NCBI GenBank assembly: GCA_001564055.1
Contig: LKNB01000001.1
Coordinates: 62,001-126,000 of the forward strand
Direction of reading: 5' to 3'
Length of the DNA stretch: 64,000 nucleotides
Origin: Rhodothermaceae bacterium Tc-Br11_B2g6_7
GTDB lineage: Bacteria > Bacteroidota > Rhodothermia > Rhodothermales > Salinibacteraceae
Of this stretch, positions 51,819-63,333 are shown piece after piece. The notes under the pieces were generated by a model, which saw nothing but the letters and a program-made list of their open reading frames with translations, did not search any database and was not told the DNA's origin. Position 1 is the stretch's first letter; each line of letters starts with the position of its first letter. Both the position numbers and the translations under genes were made by a program.

Positions 51819-52778
51819 ATGAAGCGTCAATTTGGTTTAGCGAACGTCAAACATCAGCCGCAGTCGGTGGTGACCGTGGGGACGTTTGATGGTGTTCACG
51901 CCGGCCATCAGCAGATTCTGAAGCGGTTACAGAACCGAGCAGCCGTACGGGGAGCGGAGAGCACCTTGCTCACCTTCGACCCGCATCCCCGCGAAGTGCT
52001 TAGAGATGCGCCCATGCCCCTGTTGACAACGGTGGAGGAGCGAGGCGAACTCCTCGAAGCGGTGGGTATTGACCGCTTTGTGGTACTGCCGTTTACAGAG
52101 CGTTTCTCCCAGATGTCACCGGAGGCTTACGTCCGTGACGTGCTGGTAGACCGGATTGGGCTGGTGGAAATCATAGTGGGGTACGACCACTCGTTCGGTC
52201 ACAAGGGGGAGGGCGATGGCGCGATGTTGCGCCAGCTTGGAACGCAGTTCGGCTTTGATGTTGAGATTATTTCCAAGCAGGTGGTCGACCGCGCCAAGGT
52301 CTCGTCCACACGGATCCGGCAACTGGTAGGCGATACGGGTGAAATGGCCGAGGCTCGCAGGCTACTCACGCGGCCGTACCGGCTGTCGGGCACGGTTGTC
52401 GAGGGTGAGAAGCGGGGCCGGACGATTGGGTTTCCCACGGCAAACCTTGATGAGGTGCCCCCGCGCAAGATTCTTCCGGCACGCGGGGTCTATGCTGCGT
52501 GGGTAACCGAGGCTTCCCCACCTTCGAAGTCCGTTATTGCAAGAAAACATCCGGCGATGGTTAATGTCGGGTACCGTCCGACATTCAATGGGAAGGAGCA
52601 AACGGTAGAGGCCCATCTGCTGAACTTCTCAGGGGACTTGTACGGTAGGCAGCTGGAGCTTCACTTCCTCAAACGGATCCGGGATGAGCGCTCGTTTGAC
52701 GGTCCCGATGCCCTTGTTGCACAGCTTGAAAACGACCGGGCTGCCTGTGAGATGATCTTTGCGGAAAACGGGTCGTAA
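51819..52778 (+). CDS. ribF: Bifunctional riboflavin kinase/FAD synthetase
   Basis: [39 protein letters not shown]. Confidence 0.95.
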   Translation: MKRQFGLANVKHQPQSVVTVGTFDGVHAGHQQILKRLQNRAAVRGAESTLLTFDPHPREVLRDAPMPLLTTVEERGELLEAVGIDRFVVLPFTERFSQMSPEAYVRDVLVDRIGLVEIIVGYDHSFGHKGEGDGAMLRQLGTQFGFDVEIISKQVVDRAKVSSTRIRQLVGDTGEMAEARRLLTRPYRLSGTVVEGEKRGRTIGFPTANLDEVPPRKILPARGVYAAWVTEASPPSKSVIARKHPAMVNVGYRPTFNGKEQTVEAHLLNFSGDLYGRQLELHFLKRIRDERSFDGPDALVAQLENDRAACEMIFAENGS

Positions 52779-52948
52779 AGCGCGGTGCTGGGCACTGCCC
52801 GTTGGAACTGCCGCCCTCGCATGCACGTCTACACACACTGTTCTACACTCATTTATCTGTGGCCCTGCGCACTGCGCACCCACAGGTTCTACTCGGAGTT
52901 ACCCCGGCGGTAGCTCTTGGTAGCAACACTTCACGAAAACACAGCCGC

Positions 52949-53215
52949 ATGATTACGAAAGAGAAAACGCAGGAACTCATTGAAGAGCATGGCACTGGGC
53001 CGGATGATACCGGGTCGACGGAGGTGCAAATTGCCATTTTCACGACGCGCATCAACAACCTTACGGAGCACCTCCGCTCGCACAAGAACGATCACGCCAC
53101 GCGGCGCGGGTTGTTGCAGCTGGTGGGTAAGCGTCGCCGCCTGCTCAACTACCTCATGAAGAACGATATTGAGCGATATCGCTCAATTATTAAGAAGCTT
53201 GGTATTCGCAAGTAG
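52949..53215 (+). CDS. rpsO: 30S ribosomal protein S15
   Basis: [69 protein letters not shown]. Confidence 0.98.
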   Translation: MITKEKTQELIEEHGTGPDDTGSTEVQIAIFTTRINNLTEHLRSHKNDHATRRGLLQLVGKRRRLLNYLMKNDIERYRSIIKKLGIRK

Positions 53216-53223
53216 CATCCCAG

Positions 53224-53250
53224 ACGGCACTCCAGCACGGGGTGCCGTTT
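53224..53250 (+). terminator. Hairpin terminator between rpsO and pnp
   Basis: ACGGCACTCC/GGGGTGCCGT (one G-U) followed by TT and TTGTTGG. Confidence 0.7.
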
Positions 53251-53326
53251 GTTGGTTGTCGGGGCCGTGCGGTCGCGGCATCATAGCGTTGAGACGACAC
53301 AAGATCATACACAGTAGCTACTGACT

Positions 53327-55459
53327 ATGCACGAAGGCATAAAGAAATCAATTGAACTGGCCCCCGGCAAAACCCTGTCGATTGAGACGGGCAAGCTGGC
53401 TAAGCAGGCCGATGGCGCGGTCGTTGTGCGCCTGGGCGACACCATGGCGCTCTGCACGGCCGTGATGGAAGACCGGCCGAAGCCGGACATGAACTTCTTT
53501 CCCCTCACGGTGGACTATCGTGAGAACTTCGCCTCCGGCGGGCGTATCCCCGGTGGGTTCATGAAACGGGAGGGACGCTCAAACGACAAAGAGATTCTGA
53601 CCTCCCGACTCGTAGACCGCGCCGTGCGGCCGCTCTTTCCGGACGGCTTCCGTCACGAGACGCAGATCATCTGCTTCGTGGTCTCGGCTGACGACGAAAA
53701 CGACGCGGACATTCTCGCGGGTGTTGGCGCTTCTGCCGCGCTTATGTTAGGCGGTGCACCCTTTGACGGCCCGATTGCGGAGGTTCGCGTGGGGCGCGTA
53801 GATGGCGAGTTCGTCATCAACCCCACGATCCCGGAGCTTGAATCCTCCGACATCAACCTCATCGTGGCAGGTAAGCAGGATGCCATCGTGATGGTGGAAG
53901 GGGAGATGGATGAAATCAGCGAGGAAGAGATGGTAGAGGCCCTCGACGTGGCCCACGACGCCATCCGCAAGCTGTGCGCGCTTCAGGAAGAGCTGTTTGC
54001 TGAAGCTGGTACAAAGGATGCGTTTGAGTACACGCCGTATGTGGTGGACGATACCCTCGTGGACACAGTCCGCGACCTTATCAGCGATCGCATGCGCGAG
54101 CACGTCAATGCGCCGTACGAGAAAGAGTCGTTCTACGGCGGGATTGATGAGATCAAGGCCGATGCGGTGGACCAGTTGCTCGGAGACGATGATACCACCC
54201 CGGAAGGTTATACCGAGGGCGATATCAAAGAGGCTGTCTCTAAGGTAGAGAAAGAGGCCATGCGCGCCATGATCGTCGACGATGGGCGCCGCATTGACGG
54301 CCGGGGCCGCACGGACGTGCGCGACATCTGGTCTGAAACTCAGACACTTCCCCGTGCACACGGCTCCTCCGTGTTTACCCGCGGCGAAACGCAGGTGCTG
54401 GCGGCGGTCACGCTGGGTACGTCGAAGGACGTGCAACCGGTGGATCAGATCTTTGACCAGGAGGACAAGCGCTTCTTCCTGCACTACCGTTTCCCTCCGT
54501 TCTGTGTGGGGGAGGCGCGCTTTCTGCGGGGCCCCGGGCGTCGCGAAATCGGCCACGGCATGCTTGCTGAGCGTGCACTGGAAGGCCAGCTGCCCGACCA
54601 CGACGACTTTCCCTACACGATCCGCATCAACGCGGATGTGCTGGAATCCAATGGTTCCTCGTCCATGGCCAGCGTGTGTTCTGGCTCCCTCGCGCTCATG
54701 GATGCCGGTGTGCCGGTGAAGAAGCCCGTCGCGGGTATTGCGATGGGGCTTATTCAGGAAGGTGATCAGACGGCGATCCTGACGGACATCCTGGGCACCG
54801 AGGATCACCTTGGCGACATGGACTTCAAACTGACGGGCACCCGGGACGGGATCACGGCCTGCCAGATGGACATCAAGATTAGCGGGCTCTCCCGTGATCT
54901 GATGCTGCAAGCCCTGAACCAGGCCCGGGATGCGCGCGAGCATATCCTTGATGAGATGCAGCAGACGCTGGCCGAGCCACGCCCGCAGCTCTCTCCCCAT
55001 GCGCCCCGCCTCACCCAGATCACCATCGACAGCGACTTCATTGGCGCCGTGATTGGGCCGGGAGGTAAGGTGATCAAAGGCATCCAGGCCGACACGGGCG
55101 CGTCGATCGACATCGACGAGCGCGACGGCATGGGCTACGTCACGATTGCCGCTGCCGACCAGGCCGCTTCCGATGCTGCCATCGAGCGCATCAAGAACAT
55201 CGTGACGGTGCCAGAAGCCGGCGAGGACTACGAGGGCACGGTCAAGAGCATCAAGGGCTTCGGTGCCATCATCGAAATCATGCCGGGACGCGAAGGCCTC
55301 CTGCATATCTCCGAAATTGACCACGACTATGTGGACAAGGTGGAGGATTACATGCAGGTGGGCGACAAGGTGAAGGTACGCCTCACCGAGGTGCGCAACG
55401 ACGGTAAGCTGCGCCTCTCCCGCAAGCCCTTCGTTTCGAAGAGCAACGGCTCCAGGTAG
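53327..55459 (+). CDS. pnp: Polyribonucleotide nucleotidyltransferase
   Basis: RNase PH blocks (GGRIPGGFMKREGR, EILTSRLVDRAVRPLFP), KH (IGAVIGPGGKVIKGIQ) and S1 domains. Confidence 0.98.
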   Translation: MHEGIKKSIELAPGKTLSIETGKLAKQADGAVVVRLGDTMALCTAVMEDRPKPDMNFFPLTVDYRENFASGGRIPGGFMKREGRSNDKEILTSRLVDRAVRPLFPDGFRHETQIICFVVSADDENDADILAGVGASAALMLGGAPFDGPIAEVRVGRVDGEFVINPTIPELESSDINLIVAGKQDAIVMVEGEMDEISEEEMVEALDVAHDAIRKLCALQEELFAEAGTKDAFEYTPYVVDDTLVDTVRDLISDRMREHVNAPYEKESFYGGIDEIKADAVDQLLGDDDTTPEGYTEGDIKEAVSKVEKEAMRAMIVDDGRRIDGRGRTDVRDIWSETQTLPRAHGSSVFTRGETQVLAAVTLGTSKDVQPVDQIFDQEDKRFFLHYRFPPFCVGEARFLRGPGRREIGHGMLAERALEGQLPDHDDFPYTIRINADVLESNGSSSMASVCSGSLALMDAGVPVKKPVAGIAMGLIQEGDQTAILTDILGTEDHLGDMDFKLTGTRDGITACQMDIKISGLSRDLMLQALNQARDAREHILDEMQQTLAEPRPQLSPHAPRLTQITIDSDFIGAVIGPGGKVIKGIQADTGASIDIDERDGMGYVTIAAADQAASDAAIERIKNIVTVPEAGEDYEGTVKSIKGFGAIIEIMPGREGLLHISEIDHDYVDKVEDYMQVGDKVKVRLTEVRNDGKLRLSRKPFVSKSNGSR

Positions 55460-55487
55460 CCACGCCTGTTGATCCCGCATCGCACGC

Positions 55488-55518
55488 AAGGGCAGAGAGG
55501 CACGACCTCTCTGCCCTT
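55488..55518 (+). terminator. Hairpin terminator after pnp
   Basis: Perfect 13-bp stem AAGGGCAGAGAGG/CCTCTCTGCCCTT, 5-nt loop. Confidence 0.8.
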
Positions 55519-55560
55519 CGGTGTATCTGTGACGCAAGATCCCCAACGTTCGACACGCGC

Positions 55561-56856
55561 ATGCACCATCGTACACGAACCTCATCTACATCCGCTACCC
55601 CGGACCTGCAACACACCCGCCTGCCGTGTGGCGCACGGGTGGTGACGGAGCATGTCCCAGGCGCGCGATCAGTAGCGATTGGACTGATGATCGACACCGG
55701 CAGCCGTGATGAGCCGGTGGAGCGCAGCGGTATCAGTCATTTTGTAGAACACATGGTGTTCAAGGGCACCCACCGGCGCCGCGCGCATCACATTGCGCAG
55801 CGGATGGAGGCGGTGGGCGGCTACCTGAATGCGTTCACGGAGAAGGAAGTCACGTGCTACTACGGGCGCGCCCTTCCCGAGCATGCCGCACGAGCGATTG
55901 ACGCCGTAGTAGACTTGGCCCTGCGTCCGAGCTTCCCCGTAAACGAAGTTGCGCGCGAACAGGGCGTTGTCTTCGAGGAACTGAAGCTGTACGACGACAC
56001 GCCCGAGGAGGCAGCGTTGGATCTGTACGACAGGGCCATGTATCCCGGACACGGCCTTGGGCGCCCGGTGCTGGGCTCAGCAGAAACCGTTGGTGCCCTC
56101 ACCCAGGAGGCGCTGCACGCGTTCGTGGCTGCACACTACGTCCCCGAGCGCATGGTGCTCGCGGCGGTGGGGGCCGTCGACCATGCGCAGGTGTGCCGTG
56201 CCGCCACCCGCGCCTTCGCTGACGCTGATCGGGCCACCGCAGAGGCTCCATCACGGGAAGAAGCCCCAGCGTTGACGCAGACTCGGCGTGAAGTGCTTCC
56301 GCGGCCTGTGCAGCAGGCCCATGTGGTGCTGGGTGTCCGTGCCCTGGCCATGGACGATGAGCGCCGGCATGCGCTTACGCTGCTTCATACGGCGTTGGGA
56401 GCCGGTATGTCCAGCCGCCTGAACCGTCAGATTCGCGAGATGACCGGCGCGTGCTACGCCATCTACTCCTTCGCCAACGCATATACGGATACTGGTGACC
56501 TCGGCGTGTATGCTGGGATGGACCCAATGCGTCTCGATCGGATGATCCCGCGCATCTGGCGGGAGATGACGTGGTTTGCCTCGCATGCGATGCCCGCACG
56601 GGTGCTGCAGCGCGTTAAGAACCAGGCGCGCGGGGAGTGGCTGTTGGGCCTGGAGTCACTCTCCAATCGCATGGTATACATTGCGCGCCACATGTTGTAT
56701 CATGGCGACCTGCCCTCAGCAACTGCAGAGGCCGATGGGCTGCAAGCGGTGTCGGCGGAGGCCGTGCAGACCCTGGCCCAAGAGCTCTTTATGGACCAGC
56801 CCTCTGTAGAGGTCAGGGTGCTTCCTGCCGACGATGCGCAGCCGGCTGCCATTTGA
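55561..56856 (+). CDS. M16-family zinc metallopeptidase
   Basis: GSRDEPVERSGISHFVEHMVFKGTHRR (HxxEH); downstream of pnp. Confidence 0.94.
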   Translation: MHHRTRTSSTSATPDLQHTRLPCGARVVTEHVPGARSVAIGLMIDTGSRDEPVERSGISHFVEHMVFKGTHRRRAHHIAQRMEAVGGYLNAFTEKEVTCYYGRALPEHAARAIDAVVDLALRPSFPVNEVAREQGVVFEELKLYDDTPEEAALDLYDRAMYPGHGLGRPVLGSAETVGALTQEALHAFVAAHYVPERMVLAAVGAVDHAQVCRAATRAFADADRATAEAPSREEAPALTQTRREVLPRPVQQAHVVLGVRALAMDDERRHALTLLHTALGAGMSSRLNRQIREMTGACYAIYSFANAYTDTGDLGVYAGMDPMRLDRMIPRIWREMTWFASHAMPARVLQRVKNQARGEWLLGLESLSNRMVYIARHMLYHGDLPSATAEADGLQAVSAEAVQTLAQELFMDQPSVEVRVLPADDAQPAAI

Positions 56857-56896
56857 GGACCGTTATTGCAAACTATTTTTTAAACATCTATTCCCC

Positions 56897-57814
56897 ATGC
56901 ATATCCTTGTTACCGGTGGTGCCGGCTTCATTGGCTCGCACGTCGCGGACGCGTTCCTGGCTGATGGCCACACCGTAGATATCCTGGATGATCTCTCGTC
57001 TGGCCGCGAAGCGAACGTACCCGATGAAGCCACGCTGCATGTGCACGACATTCGCAGTGAAGAGGCGGCGAGCCTGTTGGAATCCACGGGGTACGACGTC
57101 CTCGTGCATCACGCCGCGCAGATGGACGTGCGGAAGTCGGTGGCAGACCCCTCGTTTGATGCTGACGTCAATCTGCGCGGCTTTCTCAATCTGATGGAGG
57201 CCGCGCGCCGCAACGGACTCAAAAAGGTGCTTTTTGCGTCCACGGGGGGCGCGATCTATGGCGAGCCTGAGTATGCCCCTCAAGACGAGGCGCACCCGCT
57301 GCGGCCGATCTCGCCGTATGGGATCACTAAGCTGGCTACGGAGCGCTATCTGTATTATTACCACCAGCAATATGGCATCCCGTACGTAGCCCTGCGCTAC
57401 GCGAATGTCTATGGGCCCCGCCAGAACCCGCACGGCGAGGCTGGGGTGGTGGCGATTTTTGCCCAGCGCATGCTCAACGGCGAAGCGGCCTTCATCAACG
57501 GGGACGGGCTGCAGACGCGCGACTTTGTGTATGTGGGCGATGTGGTGGAGGCGAATCGCGCCGCACTCGCGTACGACGGCACGGGCACCTTCAACGTGGG
57601 GACAGCGAAAGAGACCGACGTCGTCGAGTTATTTGAAACCATTCGCGACGAGATTGACCCGGATATTTCCAAGCGCCACGCCGAAGGGAAGCCGGGCGAG
57701 CAGCGGCGCAGTGTACTAAGCTATGCCCACACGGAGGAGACGCTGGGATGGGCGCCGCAGGTTGGGCTACGCGATGGCCTCGCCCGCACGGTCGACTGGT
57801 TTCGCCCGCAGTAA
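56897..57814 (+). CDS. NAD-dependent epimerase/dehydratase (UDP-glucose 4-epimerase-like)
   Basis: ILVTGGAGFIGSHVADAF; SPYGITKLATERYLYYY; YANVYGPRQNPHGEAG. Confidence 0.92.
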   Translation: MHILVTGGAGFIGSHVADAFLADGHTVDILDDLSSGREANVPDEATLHVHDIRSEEAASLLESTGYDVLVHHAAQMDVRKSVADPSFDADVNLRGFLNLMEAARRNGLKKVLFASTGGAIYGEPEYAPQDEAHPLRPISPYGITKLATERYLYYYHQQYGIPYVALRYANVYGPRQNPHGEAGVVAIFAQRMLNGEAAFINGDGLQTRDFVYVGDVVEANRAALAYDGTGTFNVGTAKETDVVELFETIRDEIDPDISKRHAEGKPGEQRRSVLSYAHTEETLGWAPQVGLRDGLARTVDWFRPQ

Positions 57815-57826
57815 TGCATTGCCCCT

Positions 57827-58597
57827 ATGGCTACCTACCGCATCGAACTTGAGCAATTTGAGGGGCCGCTGGACCTGCTCCTCTTTTTCATCCGCCGGGA
57901 TGAGCTGGATATCTATGACATCCCCATCAGCCAGATCACCCACGAGTTCCTATCGTATGTCCGGCTGATGGAAGAGATCGACCTCGATGGCGTTGGCGAC
58001 TTCATCTACATGGCCTCTATCCTTATTGGGATTAAGGCGCAGATGCTGTTGCCGCAGCCCGAGAGTGGGGCGGACGGTGAACCCGTGGACCCGCGACGCG
58101 AACTCGTTGAGCGCTTGCTGGAGTACGTGCGCTACAAAGAAGCCGCCGCTGAGCTGGAAACGCGGCACGACCGCCGCCACGAGCTGTTCACCCGTCCGGA
58201 AAAAGCCGTACGCAGTGCGCTGGAAACTGATGGCGCACCCCGATTGACCAACGCCACCGTGTTTCGTCTCATCGGGTCCCTGCGCGGCCTCCTCACCCGG
58301 GAGGCGCCCGCCGAAGACCCGACCCACACGGTAGATCGCGTACATTACAGCGTGGATGAGGCCCGCGATGCCATTCGGGAGCGTCTGCAGCAGACGGTAC
58401 GGTTCTCATTTATTGAGGCGCTACGCCAGGAGCCGCGCGGAAAGATCATCGCCCATTTCTTGGCCGTTCTGGAGCTGGTCCGCCAGGGGACTATTGCGAT
58501 CATCGATGTGCCCTCACGAACCGAGTTCTTCGTGTCTCGGCCGGACGCCGACGCCTCCGCGGTCGCTCCTACACCTTCATCATCATCTACTGCTTGA
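57827..58597 (+). CDS. scpA: Segregation and condensation protein A
   Basis: YRIELEQFEGPLDLLLFFIRRDELDIYDIPISQIT; precedes scpB. Confidence 0.95.
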   Translation: MATYRIELEQFEGPLDLLLFFIRRDELDIYDIPISQITHEFLSYVRLMEEIDLDGVGDFIYMASILIGIKAQMLLPQPESGADGEPVDPRRELVERLLEYVRYKEAAAELETRHDRRHELFTRPEKAVRSALETDGAPRLTNATVFRLIGSLRGLLTREAPAEDPTHTVDRVHYSVDEARDAIRERLQQTVRFSFIEALRQEPRGKIIAHFLAVLELVRQGTIAIIDVPSRTEFFVSRPDADASAVAPTPSSSSTA

Positions 58598-58609
58598 CGC
58601 TGCCCATCC

Positions 58610-59347
58610 ATGGACGCGCGTTCTACGCCAGAGTATACGGAGTCTGAACAACGCCTACACCAGATCGTGGAGGCGCTGATCTTTGCAGCGGCCGACCCGC
58701 TTCCGCCTGAGCGCATTGCCGAGGCTGTGCATGAGGTGCGCGGGCAGGCTCCTGAGGTTAAGGCAATTGAAGCAGCCGTCGAGCGGCTTAATGAGCGCTA
58801 TGCTGCCGCCCAGCAAGGACTTCAGATTGAGCGGTGGGCGGGCGGCTTTCGGATGACCACCGCGGAAGCCGTAGCCCCCTACCTGAAAGCGTTTCGCACG
58901 CAGCGCCACCAACGGTCCCTTTCGCGCTCGCTGATGGAGACGCTGGCCGTAGTCGCCTACCGGCAGCCCACGACCAAACCGGAGGTGGATTACGTCCGGG
59001 GCGTGGACGCCGGGTACGCGCTGCGGAAGTTGATGGCGCTGGATTTGATTGACGTCGTCGGCCAAAGTGATGCCATCGGGCGGCCGTTGCTCTATGGCAC
59101 GACGGAGGAGTTTCTGGTGGCGTTTGGCCTCGATACGGTGGACGACCTGCCCGATCTTCGTTCCATCGAACAACTGCTGGATGACCCGGCGTTCGATGAG
59201 GAGCGGGCCGAACTGATGCTGCTGCGCGAGCTGCCCGTGCAGCAGCGGTCGGCCGGTGCACCGGAATCGTCAGCCAATGGGGCCAGCGCAGATGCCTCGC
59301 CCGCCTCGGCAGAGGATGCGGATGAAGCCACCGGAAAGGCTGCCTGA
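58610..59347 (+). CDS. scpB: Segregation and condensation protein B
   Basis: VEALIFAAADPLPPERIAE; LSRSLMETLAVVAYRQPTTKPEVDYVRGVDAGYALRKLMALDLI. Confidence 0.95.
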   Translation: MDARSTPEYTESEQRLHQIVEALIFAAADPLPPERIAEAVHEVRGQAPEVKAIEAAVERLNERYAAAQQGLQIERWAGGFRMTTAEAVAPYLKAFRTQRHQRSLSRSLMETLAVVAYRQPTTKPEVDYVRGVDAGYALRKLMALDLIDVVGQSDAIGRPLLYGTTEEFLVAFGLDTVDDLPDLRSIEQLLDDPAFDEERAELMLLRELPVQQRSAGAPESSANGASADASPASAEDADEATGKAA

Positions 59348-59410
59348 AGCGGGGCACGGACCGGACGGCTGTCCGTATTGACACGTTACTTTACATTACT
59401 TGACCTCATT

Positions 59411-60172
59411 ATGGCAGCAAATAACCCGCACACCTCCTCAGACGCCGACGGCATCCGCCTCAACAAGTACATTGCCAAGGCGGGCGTAACCTCGCGGCGC
59501 AAGGCCGACGACTTAATCGACGCGGGGCGTGTACGCGTGAACGGCGAAGTCGCGGAGGCCTATTGGTATCGTGTCATGCCCGGGGACACCGTAGAGGTGA
59601 GCGGAAAGACCATCTCACCACAATCGCATCGGTACATCCTCCTCAACAAGCCCAAGGATACCATCAGCACTACCGACGACGAGAAAGGCCGCGACACAGT
59701 GATGGACCTCGTCAACTTGCCCGCCGACATCCGCGATGGGCTGTTTCCCGTGGGGCGGTTGGACCGCGACACCGTCGGGGTATTGTTACTGACGAACGAT
59801 GGTGACCTGGCGCACCGCTTGATGCATCCCCGGTATGAGACGAGCAAGCTGTACCGCGTGCGGACGCGCAAGACCATCGACCCACACGAAATCGATCAGT
59901 TGCGTCGGGGGGTGGAGCTGGAGGATGGGATGGCCAGTGCCGACCGTGTAACGTACATCGATCCCAAGCGCCGTGAGGAAATCGGCCTCATGCTGCACGA
60001 AGGGCGCAACCGGCAGATCCGCCGTATGATGGAAGCTCTGGGCCATGAGGTCGTTGCGCTGGAGCGCGTAAACTATGCCGGCCTCACCAGCGACGGGCTG
60101 GAGCGCGGCCAGTGGCGCCATCTGCAGGGCCATGAAATAAAACGCCTTAAGAACCACGTCAAGCTCAAGTAG
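59411..60172 (+). CDS. rluB: RluB/RsuA-family pseudouridine synthase
   Basis: S4 domain (LNKYIAKAGVTSRRKADDLIDAGRVRVNG); FPVGRLDRDTVGVLLLTNDGDLAHRLMHPRYE. Confidence 0.93.
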   Translation: MAANNPHTSSDADGIRLNKYIAKAGVTSRRKADDLIDAGRVRVNGEVAEAYWYRVMPGDTVEVSGKTISPQSHRYILLNKPKDTISTTDDEKGRDTVMDLVNLPADIRDGLFPVGRLDRDTVGVLLLTNDGDLAHRLMHPRYETSKLYRVRTRKTIDPHEIDQLRRGVELEDGMASADRVTYIDPKRREEIGLMLHEGRNRQIRRMMEALGHEVVALERVNYAGLTSDGLERGQWRHLQGHEIKRLKNHVKLK

Positions 60173-61756
<1,584 letters not shown>

Positions 61757-61789
61757 CGGTCGGTTCTCCGCTCACCTGCTATTGGCGCC

Positions 61790-62878
61790 ATGTCATTTCT
61801 ATCCACCATCGCAACGTCGCTCAAGGAGCATGAGGCAGACGCGGCGTTGATCTCCTTCTTACCGGACATCCGATGGGCCTGTGGTTTTACCGGATCTAAT
61901 GGTCTGCTGTTTGTCAAACAGTCGACCGATGGAGAGGGGCTGGAAGCGCACTTTATTACAGACGGGCGGTACACCGTGCAAGCACGGGAGGAAGTGGCGG
62001 AGGCAACGGTGCACGTGCCGGGATATCAACTCTTTCCGTATCTGGTGAAGGAGGGCTTCTTCGCAGATGTAGAATCCGTCCTTTTTCAGGCCGACCATGT
62101 GTCGGTAGCGCAGCGGGATACGTGGGCTGGGCAGACGGAGGGCGTGGCGTGGATCGGGGCTCAGGAAGTGCTGACCCGGGCAGTTGCGCAAAAGACCGAA
62201 CAAGAAATCGAACGGATTCGGGCCGCACAGCTGATCACCGAAGAAGTCTTCTCGTTTCTGCTGCAGCGCATAAAGCCCGGAGTAACAGAGCGGGAGGTGG
62301 CGGCACAGATCATGTACCAACACATCAACCGCGGGGCCGACAAGCTTTCGTTTGATCCTATTGTGGCTGCGGGTCCTCGTGGAGCGCTGCCGCACGCGCG
62401 CCCCACGGATCGGCCTATTGCGCCAGGCGAGTTGGTGGTGATTGACATGGGCTGCTTTCTTAACGGCTACGCTTCGGACATGACGCGGACCATCGCAGTG
62501 GGTGAGCCTGGGGAGGAGGCCCGTAAGGTGTACGACACCGTCTGTCGCGCGCAAGAAGCCGCCATCGATGCTGCACGGGCCGGCATCTCCTCCGATACGC
62601 TTGATGCCGTCGCCCGTGATGTGATTGAGGAAGCCGGCTATGGCGATTATTTTTCCCACGGACTGGGGCACGGCGTGGGGCTTCAAGTTCACGAGTGGCC
62701 CCGCCTTTCGTATCATGTCTCGTACCCACTACCCGCAAGCGCTGCCGTCACGATCGAACCTGGGATCTACCTTCCCGACCGGTTCGGCGTTCGCATTGAA
62801 GATATTGTCGTGTTGCGAAATCGCGGCTGCGTGAACCTCACCACAGCGCCGAAGAACCTCATTGTGATCGACGCCTGA
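61790..62878 (+). CDS. M24-family aminopeptidase (Xaa-Pro peptidase-like)
   Basis: DIRWACGFTGSNGLL; VIDMGCFLNGYASDMTRTIAVG; GHGVGLQVHEWPRLSY; TIEPGIYLPDRFGVRIED. Confidence 0.93.
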   Translation: MSFLSTIATSLKEHEADAALISFLPDIRWACGFTGSNGLLFVKQSTDGEGLEAHFITDGRYTVQAREEVAEATVHVPGYQLFPYLVKEGFFADVESVLFQADHVSVAQRDTWAGQTEGVAWIGAQEVLTRAVAQKTEQEIERIRAAQLITEEVFSFLLQRIKPGVTEREVAAQIMYQHINRGADKLSFDPIVAAGPRGALPHARPTDRPIAPGELVVIDMGCFLNGYASDMTRTIAVGEPGEEARKVYDTVCRAQEAAIDAARAGISSDTLDAVARDVIEEAGYGDYFSHGLGHGVGLQVHEWPRLSYHVSYPLPASAAVTIEPGIYLPDRFGVRIEDIVVLRNRGCVNLTTAPKNLIVIDA

Positions 62879-62895
62879 GCTTCTCTCTCACCGCC

Positions 62896-63315
62896 ATGGA
62901 TGCTTCCAAAAACGCTCTACAGCTGCAGCTCCCCAGCACACACGAAAGCCTTGAGACAATCGTGACGGCAGTGGAGCAGTTTTCGGAGGTGCACGCCTTC
63001 AACGAAGACTTTGCCTATCGGCTGCTTATGGTGGCTACGGAAGGGGCCACCAACGCCATTCGCCACGGGAATAAGTTTGACAAGGACAAGCCCATTCAGC
63101 TTGAACTGCGCGCAGATGACGCGGAGGTCCACCTCTGGGTGCGCGACGAAGGCGGTGGGTTTGATCCGACGGAGGTTGCTGACCCCCTCGATACAGAAAA
63201 CATGTTGGAAGAGAGCGGCCGCGGGCTCTTTCTGATCGAGCACATGGCAGACCAAGTAACCTACGAAACGGAAGGTCGGACCATGCATGCGGTCTTTCAG
63301 CGGCCCTCACAGTAA
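62896..63315 (+). CDS. RsbW-like anti-sigma/serine kinase-type ATP-binding protein
   Basis: GHKL blocks: VATEGATNAIRHGN, VRDEGGGFDPTEV, SGRGLFLIEHMAD. Confidence 0.9.
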   Translation: MDASKNALQLQLPSTHESLETIVTAVEQFSEVHAFNEDFAYRLLMVATEGATNAIRHGNKFDKDKPIQLELRADDAEVHLWVRDEGGGFDPTEVADPLDTENMLEESGRGLFLIEHMADQVTYETEGRTMHAVFQRPSQ

Positions 63316-63333
63316 TTCCCCGCGGACTCGCAG

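Noticed and set aside
53747-55585. 612-aa ORF antisense to pnp
   Set aside because: Same artefact; the sense strand encodes full-length PNPase.
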